From Aphanomyces cochlioides (lineage: Eukaryota > Oomycota > Saprolegniomycetes > Saprolegniales > Verrucalvaceae), in NCBI GenBank assembly GCA_019828595.1, contig JAHQRK010000004.1:2480001-2544000 (forward strand): a stretch of 64,000 nucleotides of DNA. Direction: 5' to 3'. The position numbers were made by a program, and so were the translations under genes. Position 1 is the stretch's first letter. The number at the start of each line of letters is the position of its first letter. The notes beneath the pieces were generated by a model. The model did not search any database, was not told the origin of the DNA, and saw only the letters and a list, made by a program, of their open reading frames with translations. Shown here piece by piece: positions 41,696 through 50,148 of the stretch.

Positions 41696-44600
41696 TTATG
41701 AAGTTGATCCTCCGCGTCCATGACTTGCAAACGCCTTGGTATGTCGTTTGAAATATTCCTTGTATTGAGTTTGTCGTTTTAGGACAACAAGAATGCGGTT
41801 GACGGTTTGGAGCGTCTGCTCATCGTTATTTTGACGAAGCCATCGGCGGACGTTTGAACTCCAAAACGTGAACGCGATATCATTGAGAGCAGGTATGTAT
41901 GGTGTTGGAGCATTGTCGAATTTGACTCGGTTGCGGTGTGTCCATAGGAGATGAAGGATGGTGCACATCAACATGAACCATAACTGGTGCAACAAGTCCT
42001 TGTGCGAAGACCAACGCCTTGCGACTTGAAAGGAGTCAAGATTTTCAATCCAATCCCAACTGAAGCGTACTCCGAATGGACCCCAAGCTTCTCTGTGAGG
42101 TAACCAAACACTGCGGATCCGTCGGCAATCCATGAATAGATGCTGCTTAGTCTCGCGTTCGTAGCACTGGGGATAGCAGCATTGTACAGCATTGGGGTGA
42201 GCAGATTCCATGAATCGAAACTTGTCGCTAACGGGAAGAATGTCATAGATAGCACGAAACCAAACGTCCGCCTGAACTGGTGTAACAATCTTGGACAATG
42301 GCTTGACGTATCTCGACAGGTAAACGCTGATCGTTTTCTTGTCTGGTCTCATTGATGTTTCTAGGGGATGCTTCTTCGTCATTGGCGGTGCATGGAAGGT
42401 TATCTGCTTCAGTATCTTGGCTGTCCAGGAACAGAAAGGTATGTCTTGTTCATTGTGTCGAAAGACAATGAAGCTTTGTTGTTCAGGACTACGTGGAACT
42501 GCACCTGCAACCGGCACGTCAGCCTGAGTCCAAACATCGGTTGCCATTGAGGTCAAGAGCTTGTAGAAGTGTTGGAAACTCGTTGGAATTGGTGAGTCAT
42601 CGACAAAGTCGTCTTCGAGTGCGGTCATCATGGCTTTGAATTCGTCGTAGGTTGGCCATGTCCTTGTTGGAGTCAAGAAATCTTGCAAGCTTTGAAAGCC
42701 ACTGCGGGCCAAGTGACGATACCAATCGCGATGATTTTTCAACTTGATCGCCAAGGAAGACGTCCCCTCTCGACCGGACACTTGGAACAGTGGGTGCGAC
42801 GACAACCAAATCGGCATTTGGATCATCTGATGAATTGTAGGTTCATGTGGCGTTTTGGCAGTCATTGGAATTTTGGCCCAATGCTTCCAAATGTCTTGCC
42901 ATAATGGCGACAGCAAATTGCGTTGGACAAGCTTGTTGTTGAGCGATGGATGGTATACCAAGAAATCCCACCGATCATTACGAGAATATGGGCTCATACA
43001 TCGGCGCAATCGATCTGAAGGTAAAATTGCCCATGATTGCGATGTATCATGCTCCTCTTTGACTAGAAGCTGGAGCCGTATGAGTCGTTGTTTGCGAATA
43101 GTTGAGGCTATGTGAGGCACTTTCAAGCCAATTTTTGGGTCGTGCACAAGGCCACCAGCAGCAAGAGCCAGATATTTTTCTGTCGTTTGAGTCCTGCGAC
43201 TGAGAACGAATTTGTTCACCATGGATTGCCACTGCTGAATGGTACTGTCTTGAATTGGTAAAACCATGGTGTAATGCCACAACTGTGATAGGAGCATGGT
43301 GTTTACGAGTAATCTTCGACCTTTGATCGTTCTCGCTCGACACGCCCAAGTGGTGAAGGATTTGTAGAACTTATCGGTGATGGTTTTGATTTGTAGGTTT
43401 GGATCCAAGTTATGACCTAGGTGGATGCCCAGATACTTGACTGGAAATCCACTGGGAACCATATTCATTCTCGGGTGGTGGACAACGGGCTGTTTGCTGT
43501 CGAGAGTGAGTACTTTGCTTTTGCTCCTGTTTAACTTGGCACCAGAGTGACGACAAAACTTGTCGACAAGTTGCAATTGCGCTTCAAGGTCTACCAGAGA
43601 TCCAGAAACAAGGGTTGTGTCGTCTGCGAACAAGAGGACCGAAGCGATCCCTCCTTCTGCGTTGGAAAAGGCGAAGCCGCGCTCCGGGTGGTTGCGCAAC
43701 AATTGTGCAAGTGGCTCGATCGTCATCACAAACAACATTGAAGACAAAGGGTCGCCTTGCTTGACTCCCCGCGTTGGATGGAACGGCTGTGTAAGTTCTC
43801 CATTGATGTTCAAACTTACTTTGGTGTCTTTGTAGAGGAGTTTGATCCAGTTAATAAAGTTGTCTCCCACATTAAACTTTTGGAGTACTTGATACATGAA
43901 GTTGTGGTTCACGCGGTCATAAGCTTTCTCGAAATCCAAGAACATGGCGTAAGCTTCTTCACTGAATATTGTGCAATAATGCTGAAGATCTTGAAGGAAA
44001 ATGACGTGATCATGAATACGTCTGCCTTTGACGAATCCATTTTGCTCTGGTTGGATGATACTTGGCAATACATGCGATAGCCTGTAGGCCAAAGCTCTCG
44101 ACAAGACCTTCACCTCCACTGGAATCAATGCAATGGGACGATAGTTGGCGGGATTCCGACGGTTGCCGCCCTTGAAGAGCAATGAGATTGCTGACCATCG
44201 CTGGAAGTCAAGTAAGCTTCTCTTGCGACTTCGATCTTGAAACACAATTCGTAGAATTTCGCCGAAGAGAAGTGAGTCCACTTGGTAAAAACAAGCTGGG
44301 AATCCATCGATGCCAGGCGACTTGTGTGGATTCATTGTTCTTATGGATTGAGCGAGTTCCGCCGCTGTCACTGGTATATCTAGCGAAGCGGACTCGTCCT
44401 CCGACAGTTCGCGTTCCAGGACTTCAAGGAAGGAGTTGAGCTCTTCAGTGTTTCTGTTTGACACGACGTCATCGTCAGTCATGACTGCAGACCAATGGTT
44501 ATTGAATGCTTGGTGGATTTCTTCAGGTATGTCTGTGATGTTCCCTTCACTGTCATAACATTCCACGATAGGAACTGCGTAACGACTTGATTGGGGCTTT

Positions 44601-45838
44601 CGAAAGAAGTGAGATGTAGCCGTTTCGTTGTGCGTGGCATGGAAGTCAAAGCTGAGGTCGGCGCGACGTTGTTTTATCTCTTGTTTACGTTCTTCATAGT
44701 TGGCTTTTGCGACCTCGAGCGCGTCATCGTTGATCCGTCGTTGTCGATGTTTCAATTGAGCTTGAAGCCACTGAATTTGAGCCGCTTGAAGTTCATTGCG
44801 CTGGTCGGTTATCAATCGAGCATGATACTTCTGCAGGAACTTCTTCGTCCGATGTTTCCAACGGGACCACAGTGATCCTGGCTCCTGAGATGCTCTCAAC
44901 TCATTGAGGAGTGCATCCGCTTCATTTTTGATGGCTTCTCTTACTTCTGAGATGGTCATCAATTCTTTTGGTAATTTCCAATAGCTCTTCTGGCGCTTAA
45001 TTTGGATAGGTTGAAGCTCCACGAAGTGCCAAAGGTGGTCGGTGTCTGCTGTGGGTTCGAAGTATTCCGTTGTACGAACCCAGCTAGATAAGATTGGATC
45101 CAGCAGAATGTAATCCAGCCGATTGAGTCTTTGAGGTGACGAATAAACCCTTCGTGTAGGATTGTAGCTGCGCCAAGCGTCCACGACATTGAGCTCTTGG
45201 ATCCAAGCAAAGCAAGATTGTCGGTGAGTGTGATGATTTGAAACTTCTGACCCCCTGGAATCAAGGTCTCTGTCCATTGGAAGGTTGAAGTCACCCAAGA
45301 CGACATGCCTAGAGTTGAGCGGAAAATTTCGCGGCAAGGAATTGAAGAACGCGTCACGTTCATTGTCTTGCACTGGCGCGTATATATTGTGGTAATAAAT
45401 CGGATCATCACCCCACATAGAGCTAACCACCATGTAGCGATCCTCGATGTCGTATTGGGTTTCGTGGTGAAGATGTTCGAAACCCGGCACTGTGGCTTGG
45501 AAGACCATCGCAACACCACCTGAGCGGTATTGCTCCACTTGGTCGGAATTTTGTCGATGGTCGTTTGAAGCAAGGAAGTACTGGTCTTTGCCAAGAGCAT
45601 GCGTCAAGTGGAATTGGAACTTGTCGAATTGCACGATACCAGCAAATTTGGTCTCTTGTAAGCCGACAATGTTGTACCTCGAGATCATGGAATTTACAAG
45701 TAAGTTTCCACTATCTCTCGATACACCATTGATATTGGCTGTGGCGATAGATAACTTGGATAGCGAAGAGTTTGGAAAGGATGGTTGCGTTGAGTTTGTT
45801 GGTGGATTGTTTGGGTGTGTTTGTGGTTGACCTTGCAC
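41696..45838 (-). CDS. LINE A copy 2 ORF2: APE endonuclease and reverse transcriptase
   Basis: An intact frame of 1380 codons. The APE endonuclease (about residues 25-265: NINGVSRDSG, LQETKFAG, YAPVQDNERD, VLGDFNLP, RLDYILLDP, TDHLWH) would nick the target. The reverse transcriptase (about 520-790: KSPGIDGFPACFYQ, GFVKGRRIHDH, FLDFEKAYD, GVKQGDPLS, FADD near 738) would copy the RNA at the nick. The C-terminus has a Cys/His motif (CCYPQCYERETKQHLFMDC, about 1219). The first start candidate is GTG at 45838; the first ATG lies about 50 codons in, after the endonuclease has begun. The ORF2 frame is +1 to ORF1 and stays open back across the ORF1 stop, so reinitiation, non-ATG initiation or frameshifting may be needed. 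Confidence 0.93.
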   Translation of the reverse strand: MQGQPQTHPNNPPTNSTQPSFPNSSLSKLSIATANINGVSRDSGNLLVNSMISRYNIVGLQETKFAGIVQFDKFQFHLTHALGKDQYFLASNDHRQNSDQVEQYRSGGVAMVFQATVPGFEHLHHETQYDIEDRYMVVSSMWGDDPIYYHNIYAPVQDNERDAFFNSLPRNFPLNSRHVVLGDFNLPMDRDLDSRGSEVSNHHTHRQSCFAWIQELNVVDAWRSYNPTRRVYSSPQRLNRLDYILLDPILSSWVRTTEYFEPTADTDHLWHFVELQPIQIKRQKSYWKLPKELMTISEVREAIKNEADALLNELRASQEPGSLWSRWKHRTKKFLQKYHARLITDQRNELQAAQIQWLQAQLKHRQRRINDDALEVAKANYEERKQEIKQRRADLSFDFHATHNETATSHFFRKPQSSRYAVPIVECYDSEGNITDIPEEIHQAFNNHWSAVMTDDDVVSNRNTEELNSFLEVLERELSEDESASLDIPVTAAELAQSIRTMNPHKSPGIDGFPACFYQVDSLLFGEILRIVFQDRSRKRSLLDFQRWSAISLLFKGGNRRNPANYRPIALIPVEVKVLSRALAYRLSHVLPSIIQPEQNGFVKGRRIHDHVIFLQDLQHYCTIFSEEAYAMFLDFEKAYDRVNHNFMYQVLQKFNVGDNFINWIKLLYKDTKVSLNINGELTQPFHPTRGVKQGDPLSSMLFVMTIEPLAQLLRNHPERGFAFSNAEGGIASVLLFADDTTLVSGSLVDLEAQLQLVDKFCRHSGAKLNRSKSKVLTLDSKQPVVHHPRMNMVPSGFPVKYLGIHLGHNLDPNLQIKTITDKFYKSFTTWACRARTIKGRRLLVNTMLLSQLWHYTMVLPIQDSTIQQWQSMVNKFVLSRRTQTTEKYLALAAGGLVHDPKIGLKVPHIASTIRKQRLIRLQLLVKEEHDTSQSWAILPSDRLRRCMSPYSRNDRWDFLVYHPSLNNKLVQRNLLSPLWQDIWKHWAKIPMTAKTPHEPTIHQMIQMPIWLSSHPLFQVSGREGTSSLAIKLKNHRDWYRHLARSGFQSLQDFLTPTRTWPTYDEFKAMMTALEDDFVDDSPIPTSFQHFYKLLTSMATDVWTQADVPVAGAVPRSPEQQSFIVFRHNEQDIPFCSWTAKILKQITFHAPPMTKKHPLETSMRPDKKTISVYLSRYVKPLSKIVTPVQADVWFRAIYDILPVSDKFRFMESAHPNAVQCCYPQCYERETKQHLFMDCRRIRSVWLPHREAWGPFGVRFSWDWIENLDSFQVARRWSSHKDLLHQLWFMLMCTILHLLWTHRNRVKFDNAPTPYIPALNDIAFTFWSSNVRRWLRQNNDEQTLQTVNRILVVLKRQTQYKEYFKRHTKAFASHGRGGSTS

Positions 45839-45854
45839 AACAGCCGCGAGGACT

Positions 45855-48548
45855 TTAGTACAAGAGGATGTGTCGGCGCTGCAGACGGGTATTGTCCTGG
45901 CCGACGAATGCCATTGACGAGTTGTTTGTAGGTTGATATGCGTCCAGGCTGAGTTGCCAGATCCACGAAGTCATTTCCGTTTTGCACAAGTGGTGCAATT
46001 CCTCTGCGAATTGTTGTCCAAACGACGATTTCAACAGCGCCCAGAGCGTATTCGATGCAAGCATCCTTACATGCTTGGTTGGGAGCCACTCAACGGGTTG
46101 GCGTGTGAGGTAAAGTAGCCAAATGTCATTCTTGAAGACTAACGGTGCTTGGACAGAGAGCCATAACTCGAATGCTGAGAGGGCGTCTTCGACGTGCTCA
46201 GATGAAAAGGCTGGATGGTTTGCGGCGTCCTTGAAGAACTCGGGAGAGTTTGAGATTTCTTCAAGTCGTGACCACCGTGGGTGTTCCTGGAACGTAAATT
46301 TGAACCCGTTGGTGAATGAATCCACTAAAGGAAGTTGAGTCGCGGCAATCCATCGATGCCAGGTATGCATTCGGACGACTTTGGAGTATTCATGGTACGA
46401 ATTGATAGCGAGTTTGGTGAGCACGACGTTCATGCTTTGAGGTTGCGTGTGGATTATCTTCCACAAAGAGTCGACATTGCACCGTCGGATCGAATCGACT
46501 ACATCAAGTTCTGTTCCTGAGTAGTCTGTGGTTGCGATGACTTGAGTGTGTTGCTCGAAGGAGGTTCCGTCTTCAGCACTTTGTTGCAGGACATTCATGA
46601 ACTCTTCCATGGTAAGGTTGTCTGGATGCCAGTCGAGTTTGTTGCTAACGACGTGTTGCTTCTTGACGTAGGCAGACTTCATGGCCGCTACGTCGGTGGG
46701 GAGTTTGTTGACTTTTGGTATGTACACTCGAGTTGAAACATCTTGATGTATTTCAAGTGTGCGTGTGCTGGCCTCGATTTGATTGAGGACATCGAAGAAG
46801 TTGTCGGATGCCCACGACTTGACAGTCGGCGATGACTGCTGAACTGCCGTTCTCTTCTTGCGTCGTGGTGCTTCAAATCCGTCTTCTTCGCCGGTCTGAC
46901 TTGTGTTTCTCTTGGTAGATTTGGCATCGACTTCCATCTCTTCTCCCTTATCAGCGTTGCGGCCATCAAGGGAGGAGGTGCTGTCGTTCGTTTGTTGATT
47001 GGGATCATTATTGGATTCCTCGACTTCCATTTCCTCGGCTTGTTCCTCCTGCTGAGGTTCTTCCGTTTGGTTGGAGCCTTGGTGCAACTCCTCGACTTCC
47101 ATTTCCTCGCCTTGTTCCTCCTGCTGAGGCTTAGCTGCTTCGCGGGGTGGCTGGTCGTCGGTCTTTGGACGCTTGGGTTGTTGTTGCGATTCTGATTCTT
47201 CTTCCTTGTGGGGACTTGACGGCTGTGAAGCCATAGATTCCATGAGTTGGTCAAGATCCAAGCAATGAGGAGAACGCGCGCCCGTACGTTGGCTTGACTT
47301 TTCGTAGTCTTTGACGAAGACATTGTAGGTTACGCCGTCCATGCGCAATTGATCGGTGGCGTGTCCGTTAACAATGAGTTGATTAGGAGCGGTTGACTCC
47401 AAGAAGTAAACCCTCCACACATTCGACTGGCACGTGATATTGGGTAAATGTTGACGGTACGCTTGAAAGACTGGTTTTGTCTTGAGTCGCTTCAATAGGC
47501 GAAACAGTTTGTCCGTATCAAAGTTGAAACGGATACCAACAATATCCATGAAGTAAAGTGCATCCATTGGGTCCTTTGGCGCTTTTGATCCTCCCGAGAA
47601 GTGACGCGGCGTCTTGTTGGTTGTGGCTGTCGAGAATGGGTACGACTTGCCATAGATGGAGATCTCTTGACCTTCCAATTCAGAGCGAACGAATGGCGAC
47701 GTGATAGACACCACGATATCACCATCGCGTGCCTTGTTGAGTTGAACAAACTCGAGCAAGAGGTGAGCCCAAGAAGCCTGGGCGTTCTCCTTGAAGATTG
47801 CGGCAATGAGTTTCTCATTGGAGAACTCGCGGTCTTTGAAAGCGTCACCCGTTTTGATCCACACTGTGGCGGTAGCTGTTTTTGGTTTCGAAGGTGTGGC
47901 GTCTGAAATGACTTGTAGGACTTCATCCTTGTCAGCTTCTTCGTTGCGAGCAAGTTGCATCAACTTGTCGAGATACTCGGTCGTCGGGCGGGTCAAGACG
48001 GTCTTCACCCGCTCCGTAGTAGGTTTCCCTACCCCTTTGCGTAACAAATCCGCATAGGTCAATTTTTGAGGTGCTGGTTGCACGACACGTGGCGGAGTTC
48101 CTTCGGGGTCCGAGAGGTCGACATGGAGTCGAGTGCCAGGTGCGTTGTTCGAAGGAGTTGGTGGTGATGTTTCTTCATTAGGTGGCGAGTCATTTGAGCC
48201 AGGAGCGCTCATTGCGGCTTCAGCAGCGCGAGCGAGCGGCGCATCGTCTCGGTTGTGAGACTCGGCGGTTGGCTCGGGACTTGGAACGTTTCGAGCGTTC
48301 GAGTCGGTGGAAGGTTCCAGTGATTCACGACAGTCGTTTGGAGGCTGCGACAAGTGATCAGCATCCTCACGAGAGTCCAAAGAGGTGCTCGCGACGAGCG
48401 GTGGTTCGGTCATCGGCGCATCGACAAGAGGTGCAAAGGACGAGGTTTCATCGTGGTGATTGTTTTCATTAGGCATGCGACCATAAGAATCTTCAAAGAC
48501 GCGAGCGCTGGGAGCATTGGCGGTAGCTGACGTGGCGGTGGACGACAT
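45855..48548 (-). CDS. LINE A copy 2 ORF1 protein
   Basis: 897 codons from ATG 48548, with the same layout as ORF1 of copy 1: disordered acidic N-terminus, conserved core (about 165-410), low-complexity EEMEVEE blocks, basic RRKKR patch and helical C-terminal domain. It differs by a handful of residues (for example Asp for Glu in PPNDCRESL and Met for Thr in DNLTMEEF). Likely RNA-binding particle protein of the LINE; the fold is not proven. It shares layout with family B ORF1, including the C-terminal stretch after VQAPLVFKND. Confidence 0.85.
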   Translation of the reverse strand: MSSTATSATANAPSARVFEDSYGRMPNENNHHDETSSFAPLVDAPMTEPPLVASTSLDSREDADHLSQPPNDCRESLEPSTDSNARNVPSPEPTAESHNRDDAPLARAAEAAMSAPGSNDSPPNEETSPPTPSNNAPGTRLHVDLSDPEGTPPRVVQPAPQKLTYADLLRKGVGKPTTERVKTVLTRPTTEYLDKLMQLARNEEADKDEVLQVISDATPSKPKTATATVWIKTGDAFKDREFSNEKLIAAIFKENAQASWAHLLLEFVQLNKARDGDIVVSITSPFVRSELEGQEISIYGKSYPFSTATTNKTPRHFSGGSKAPKDPMDALYFMDIVGIRFNFDTDKLFRLLKRLKTKPVFQAYRQHLPNITCQSNVWRVYFLESTAPNQLIVNGHATDQLRMDGVTYNVFVKDYEKSSQRTGARSPHCLDLDQLMESMASQPSSPHKEEESESQQQPKRPKTDDQPPREAAKPQQEEQGEEMEVEELHQGSNQTEEPQQEEQAEEMEVEESNNDPNQQTNDSTSSLDGRNADKGEEMEVDAKSTKRNTSQTGEEDGFEAPRRKKRTAVQQSSPTVKSWASDNFFDVLNQIEASTRTLEIHQDVSTRVYIPKVNKLPTDVAAMKSAYVKKQHVVSNKLDWHPDNLTMEEFMNVLQQSAEDGTSFEQHTQVIATTDYSGTELDVVDSIRRCNVDSLWKIIHTQPQSMNVVLTKLAINSYHEYSKVVRMHTWHRWIAATQLPLVDSFTNGFKFTFQEHPRWSRLEEISNSPEFFKDAANHPAFSSEHVEDALSAFELWLSVQAPLVFKNDIWLLYLTRQPVEWLPTKHVRMLASNTLWALLKSSFGQQFAEELHHLCKTEMTSWIWQLSLDAYQPTNNSSMAFVGQDNTRLQRRHILLY

Positions 48549-48630
48549 ACTTCACTTCACTTGGGAGGCGGGAGGGGTACCTTACTTGAACTGACTACTG
48601 ACTTGAGTGGTTGACGGCAAAAGTAAAAGT
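48549..48630 (-). promoter_or_regulatory. LINE A copy 2 5' leader
   Basis: An 82-bp leader between ORF1 and the tRNA stub, one base shorter than in copy 1 (an A-run difference next to the junction). Confidence 0.4.
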
Positions 48631-48644
48631 GCCCGTCTAGCTCA
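48631..48644 (+). repeat. tRNA-Lys 5' stub between LINE A copy 2 and LINE B copy 1
   Basis: GCCCGTCTAGCTCA. On its left is the LINE A 5' end, on its right the LINE B 3' end (ATGTCAATGGGGAG). The stub was the start of the tRNA rebuilt by LINE A and then served as the target for LINE B. Confidence 0.94.
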
Positions 48645-48722
48645 ATGTCAATGGGGAGTCTATTTGTAGTTAATGTAAACTACAAACTAATATTGCCCGA
48701 AGGCTCATCCCATTTCCAACTG
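48645..48722 (-). other. LINE B copy 1 3' tail with terminal hairpin
   Basis: The + strand begins ATGTCAATGGGGAG, then a 9-bp inverted repeat around AATGT at about 48663-48686. The same tail is at 59777-59854. The terminal bases resemble those of families A, C and D. Confidence 0.7.
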
Positions 48723-49937
48723 CTAGGCTGAATTGGAAATCAATTTGGCTTTTCGTTTTCTTGATTCGCTTCGACGTTGGGACTTCGATTTCTTCGGTGT
48801 TTGTAAGCTAACACGGCGAATATGTCGGATAAAACTGACTCTTGGCATCTGACCCAGGGGGTATACATTTACATTGTCTTGGATCATACATAGACTTCGG
48901 TCTATGCAGCGCTTGTATCGCTTGGCGAGGACCCAGCAATGGGATGTTGAATCAGTGACAGAAACAACCAAGAATTCTCCGTCAGGCTCATCCAATATCG
49001 CTCTACAGATATCACGAATTGGATCACCCACCGATTGCTTGAGCAGTTGACGGGAGAATATGGCGTCGTTGTAGTGGAATCCATGTGTGTATGCCAGCTT
49101 GAGAAAATCATGCATCTTGGAAGGGGGAATGCCCGCGTCTTGAGGAACTCCATGGGCCTCTTTGAAACCCGAAATGACTTCTTCGCTGAGCTCAAAATTG
49201 GAGACATTCAAATTGGTAGCAACGATTCGGATTGCAGCCGCAAGACAAGATTTGTCACTGTTGTTGCCAATTTCTAGCCACAGAGGATCCATCGCTCGAA
49301 ATTCAGCAAGCGTTGGGGCGAGACCAGTGTTCGTGAGGAAGTGGGCTCCAGCTTGTCGCCATCGTTGGTACATCGCCACGGCTTCTTGACACCCGCTGAG
49401 GTCTTTTTCGTCGAACCAGTCTTTGTCGAGTCCATCCGGGCGTTGAAACTTCCAGTTGACTTGGTATTGAATAGTTGAAATTCGATTTCGCATTGATGCC
49501 ACTTCGCGGTGGTCATCGATAAACAACACTTCATCGATGTCATCATCGTCGGTTGGAATTCGCAGAGTGCGTGGGCGGTTGGTTGGGGCATCAGCCGTTG
49601 TCGCATTCGTTTGTGGCCTGGCTGGAACAGAAACATCGTCCAATAGATCCATGAGGGATGGTAGCGGAGATCCATTGTCATTGCCCAAGGGGTCAAATTC
49701 GCGGGTGCTCGAGTTCAAAATGGACATATCAGGAGTAAATTGGTGTTCTTCAGTTGTAACTGGACTTGAAGGACGAGTGTCGGATGATTGCGTCATAGGT
49801 ACAGAAATCTCAACTCCATCCACTCCCTCAAGAGTAATCCCTGGAGACATCGAGCTCCCCACACCTCGTGTAGTTATGGGTCTCGACGTCTGCGCGGGGA
49901 GTACGCTATCGGCAGTGAAAATCGTTGAAGCTTCCAT
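48723..49937 (-). CDS. LINE B copy 1 ORF3: chromodomain plus papain-fold-like protease domain
   Basis: 404 codons from ATG 49937, downstream of ORF2. An upstream open stretch to 50093 has no ATG and differs in frame between the two copies, so this ATG is preferred. Residues 1-130 are Ser, Thr and Pro-rich. Residues about 135-195 match the chromodomain pattern (DEVLFIDDHR, then YQVNWK, DWFDEKDL and CQEAVAMYQRW). Residues about 220-360 have Cys231 in DKSCLAAAI, His333 in SHCWVLAK and Asp354 in MIQDN, the order and spacing of a papain- or OTU-like protease; this is a weaker call. Residues 382-398 are a basic, nuclear-localisation-like tail. Inferred role: chromatin targeting of the LINE or protein processing. 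Copy 2 differs at two residues in the compared region. Confidence 0.8.
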   Translation of the reverse strand: MEASTIFTADSVLPAQTSRPITTRGVGSSMSPGITLEGVDGVEISVPMTQSSDTRPSSPVTTEEHQFTPDMSILNSSTREFDPLGNDNGSPLPSLMDLLDDVSVPARPQTNATTADAPTNRPRTLRIPTDDDDIDEVLFIDDHREVASMRNRISTIQYQVNWKFQRPDGLDKDWFDEKDLSGCQEAVAMYQRWRQAGAHFLTNTGLAPTLAEFRAMDPLWLEIGNNSDKSCLAAAIRIVATNLNVSNFELSEEVISGFKEAHGVPQDAGIPPSKMHDFLKLAYTHGFHYNDAIFSRQLLKQSVGDPIRDICRAILDEPDGEFLVVSVTDSTSHCWVLAKRYKRCIDRSLCMIQDNVNVYPLGQMPRVSFIRHIRRVSLQTPKKSKSQRRSESRKRKAKLISNSA

Positions 49938-50148
49938 TGTTGTTGTCTTGGGTAAAATCAAAAGTGAGTCTTGGAGAATTGTTTTGAGATTCTCACTGAA
50001 CTTATTTCGTTGCGACACTTGAGTCAGGCACGATTTGATTGGGCAGTGAAATGTTTTGCGCGGATCGTGAGTGATGGTCGCCAGGATTCCCAATCAAAAA
50101 TTCAGCTGGGATACCAAGTCAAGAATACAGCTGGGGCTTGTAATCAAA

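Larger units (their letters stand above)
39376..48630 (-). mobile_element. LINE family A, copy 2 (ORFs open)
   Basis: About 9.25 kb, nearly identical to copy 1 but with ORF1, ORF2 and the third ORF all open, so it could be an active source copy. Its 5' end (ACTTTTACTTTTGCC in sense) abuts tRNA nucleotide 1 at 48631, and that rebuilt tRNA was later interrupted by LINE B copy 1. Confidence 0.94.
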
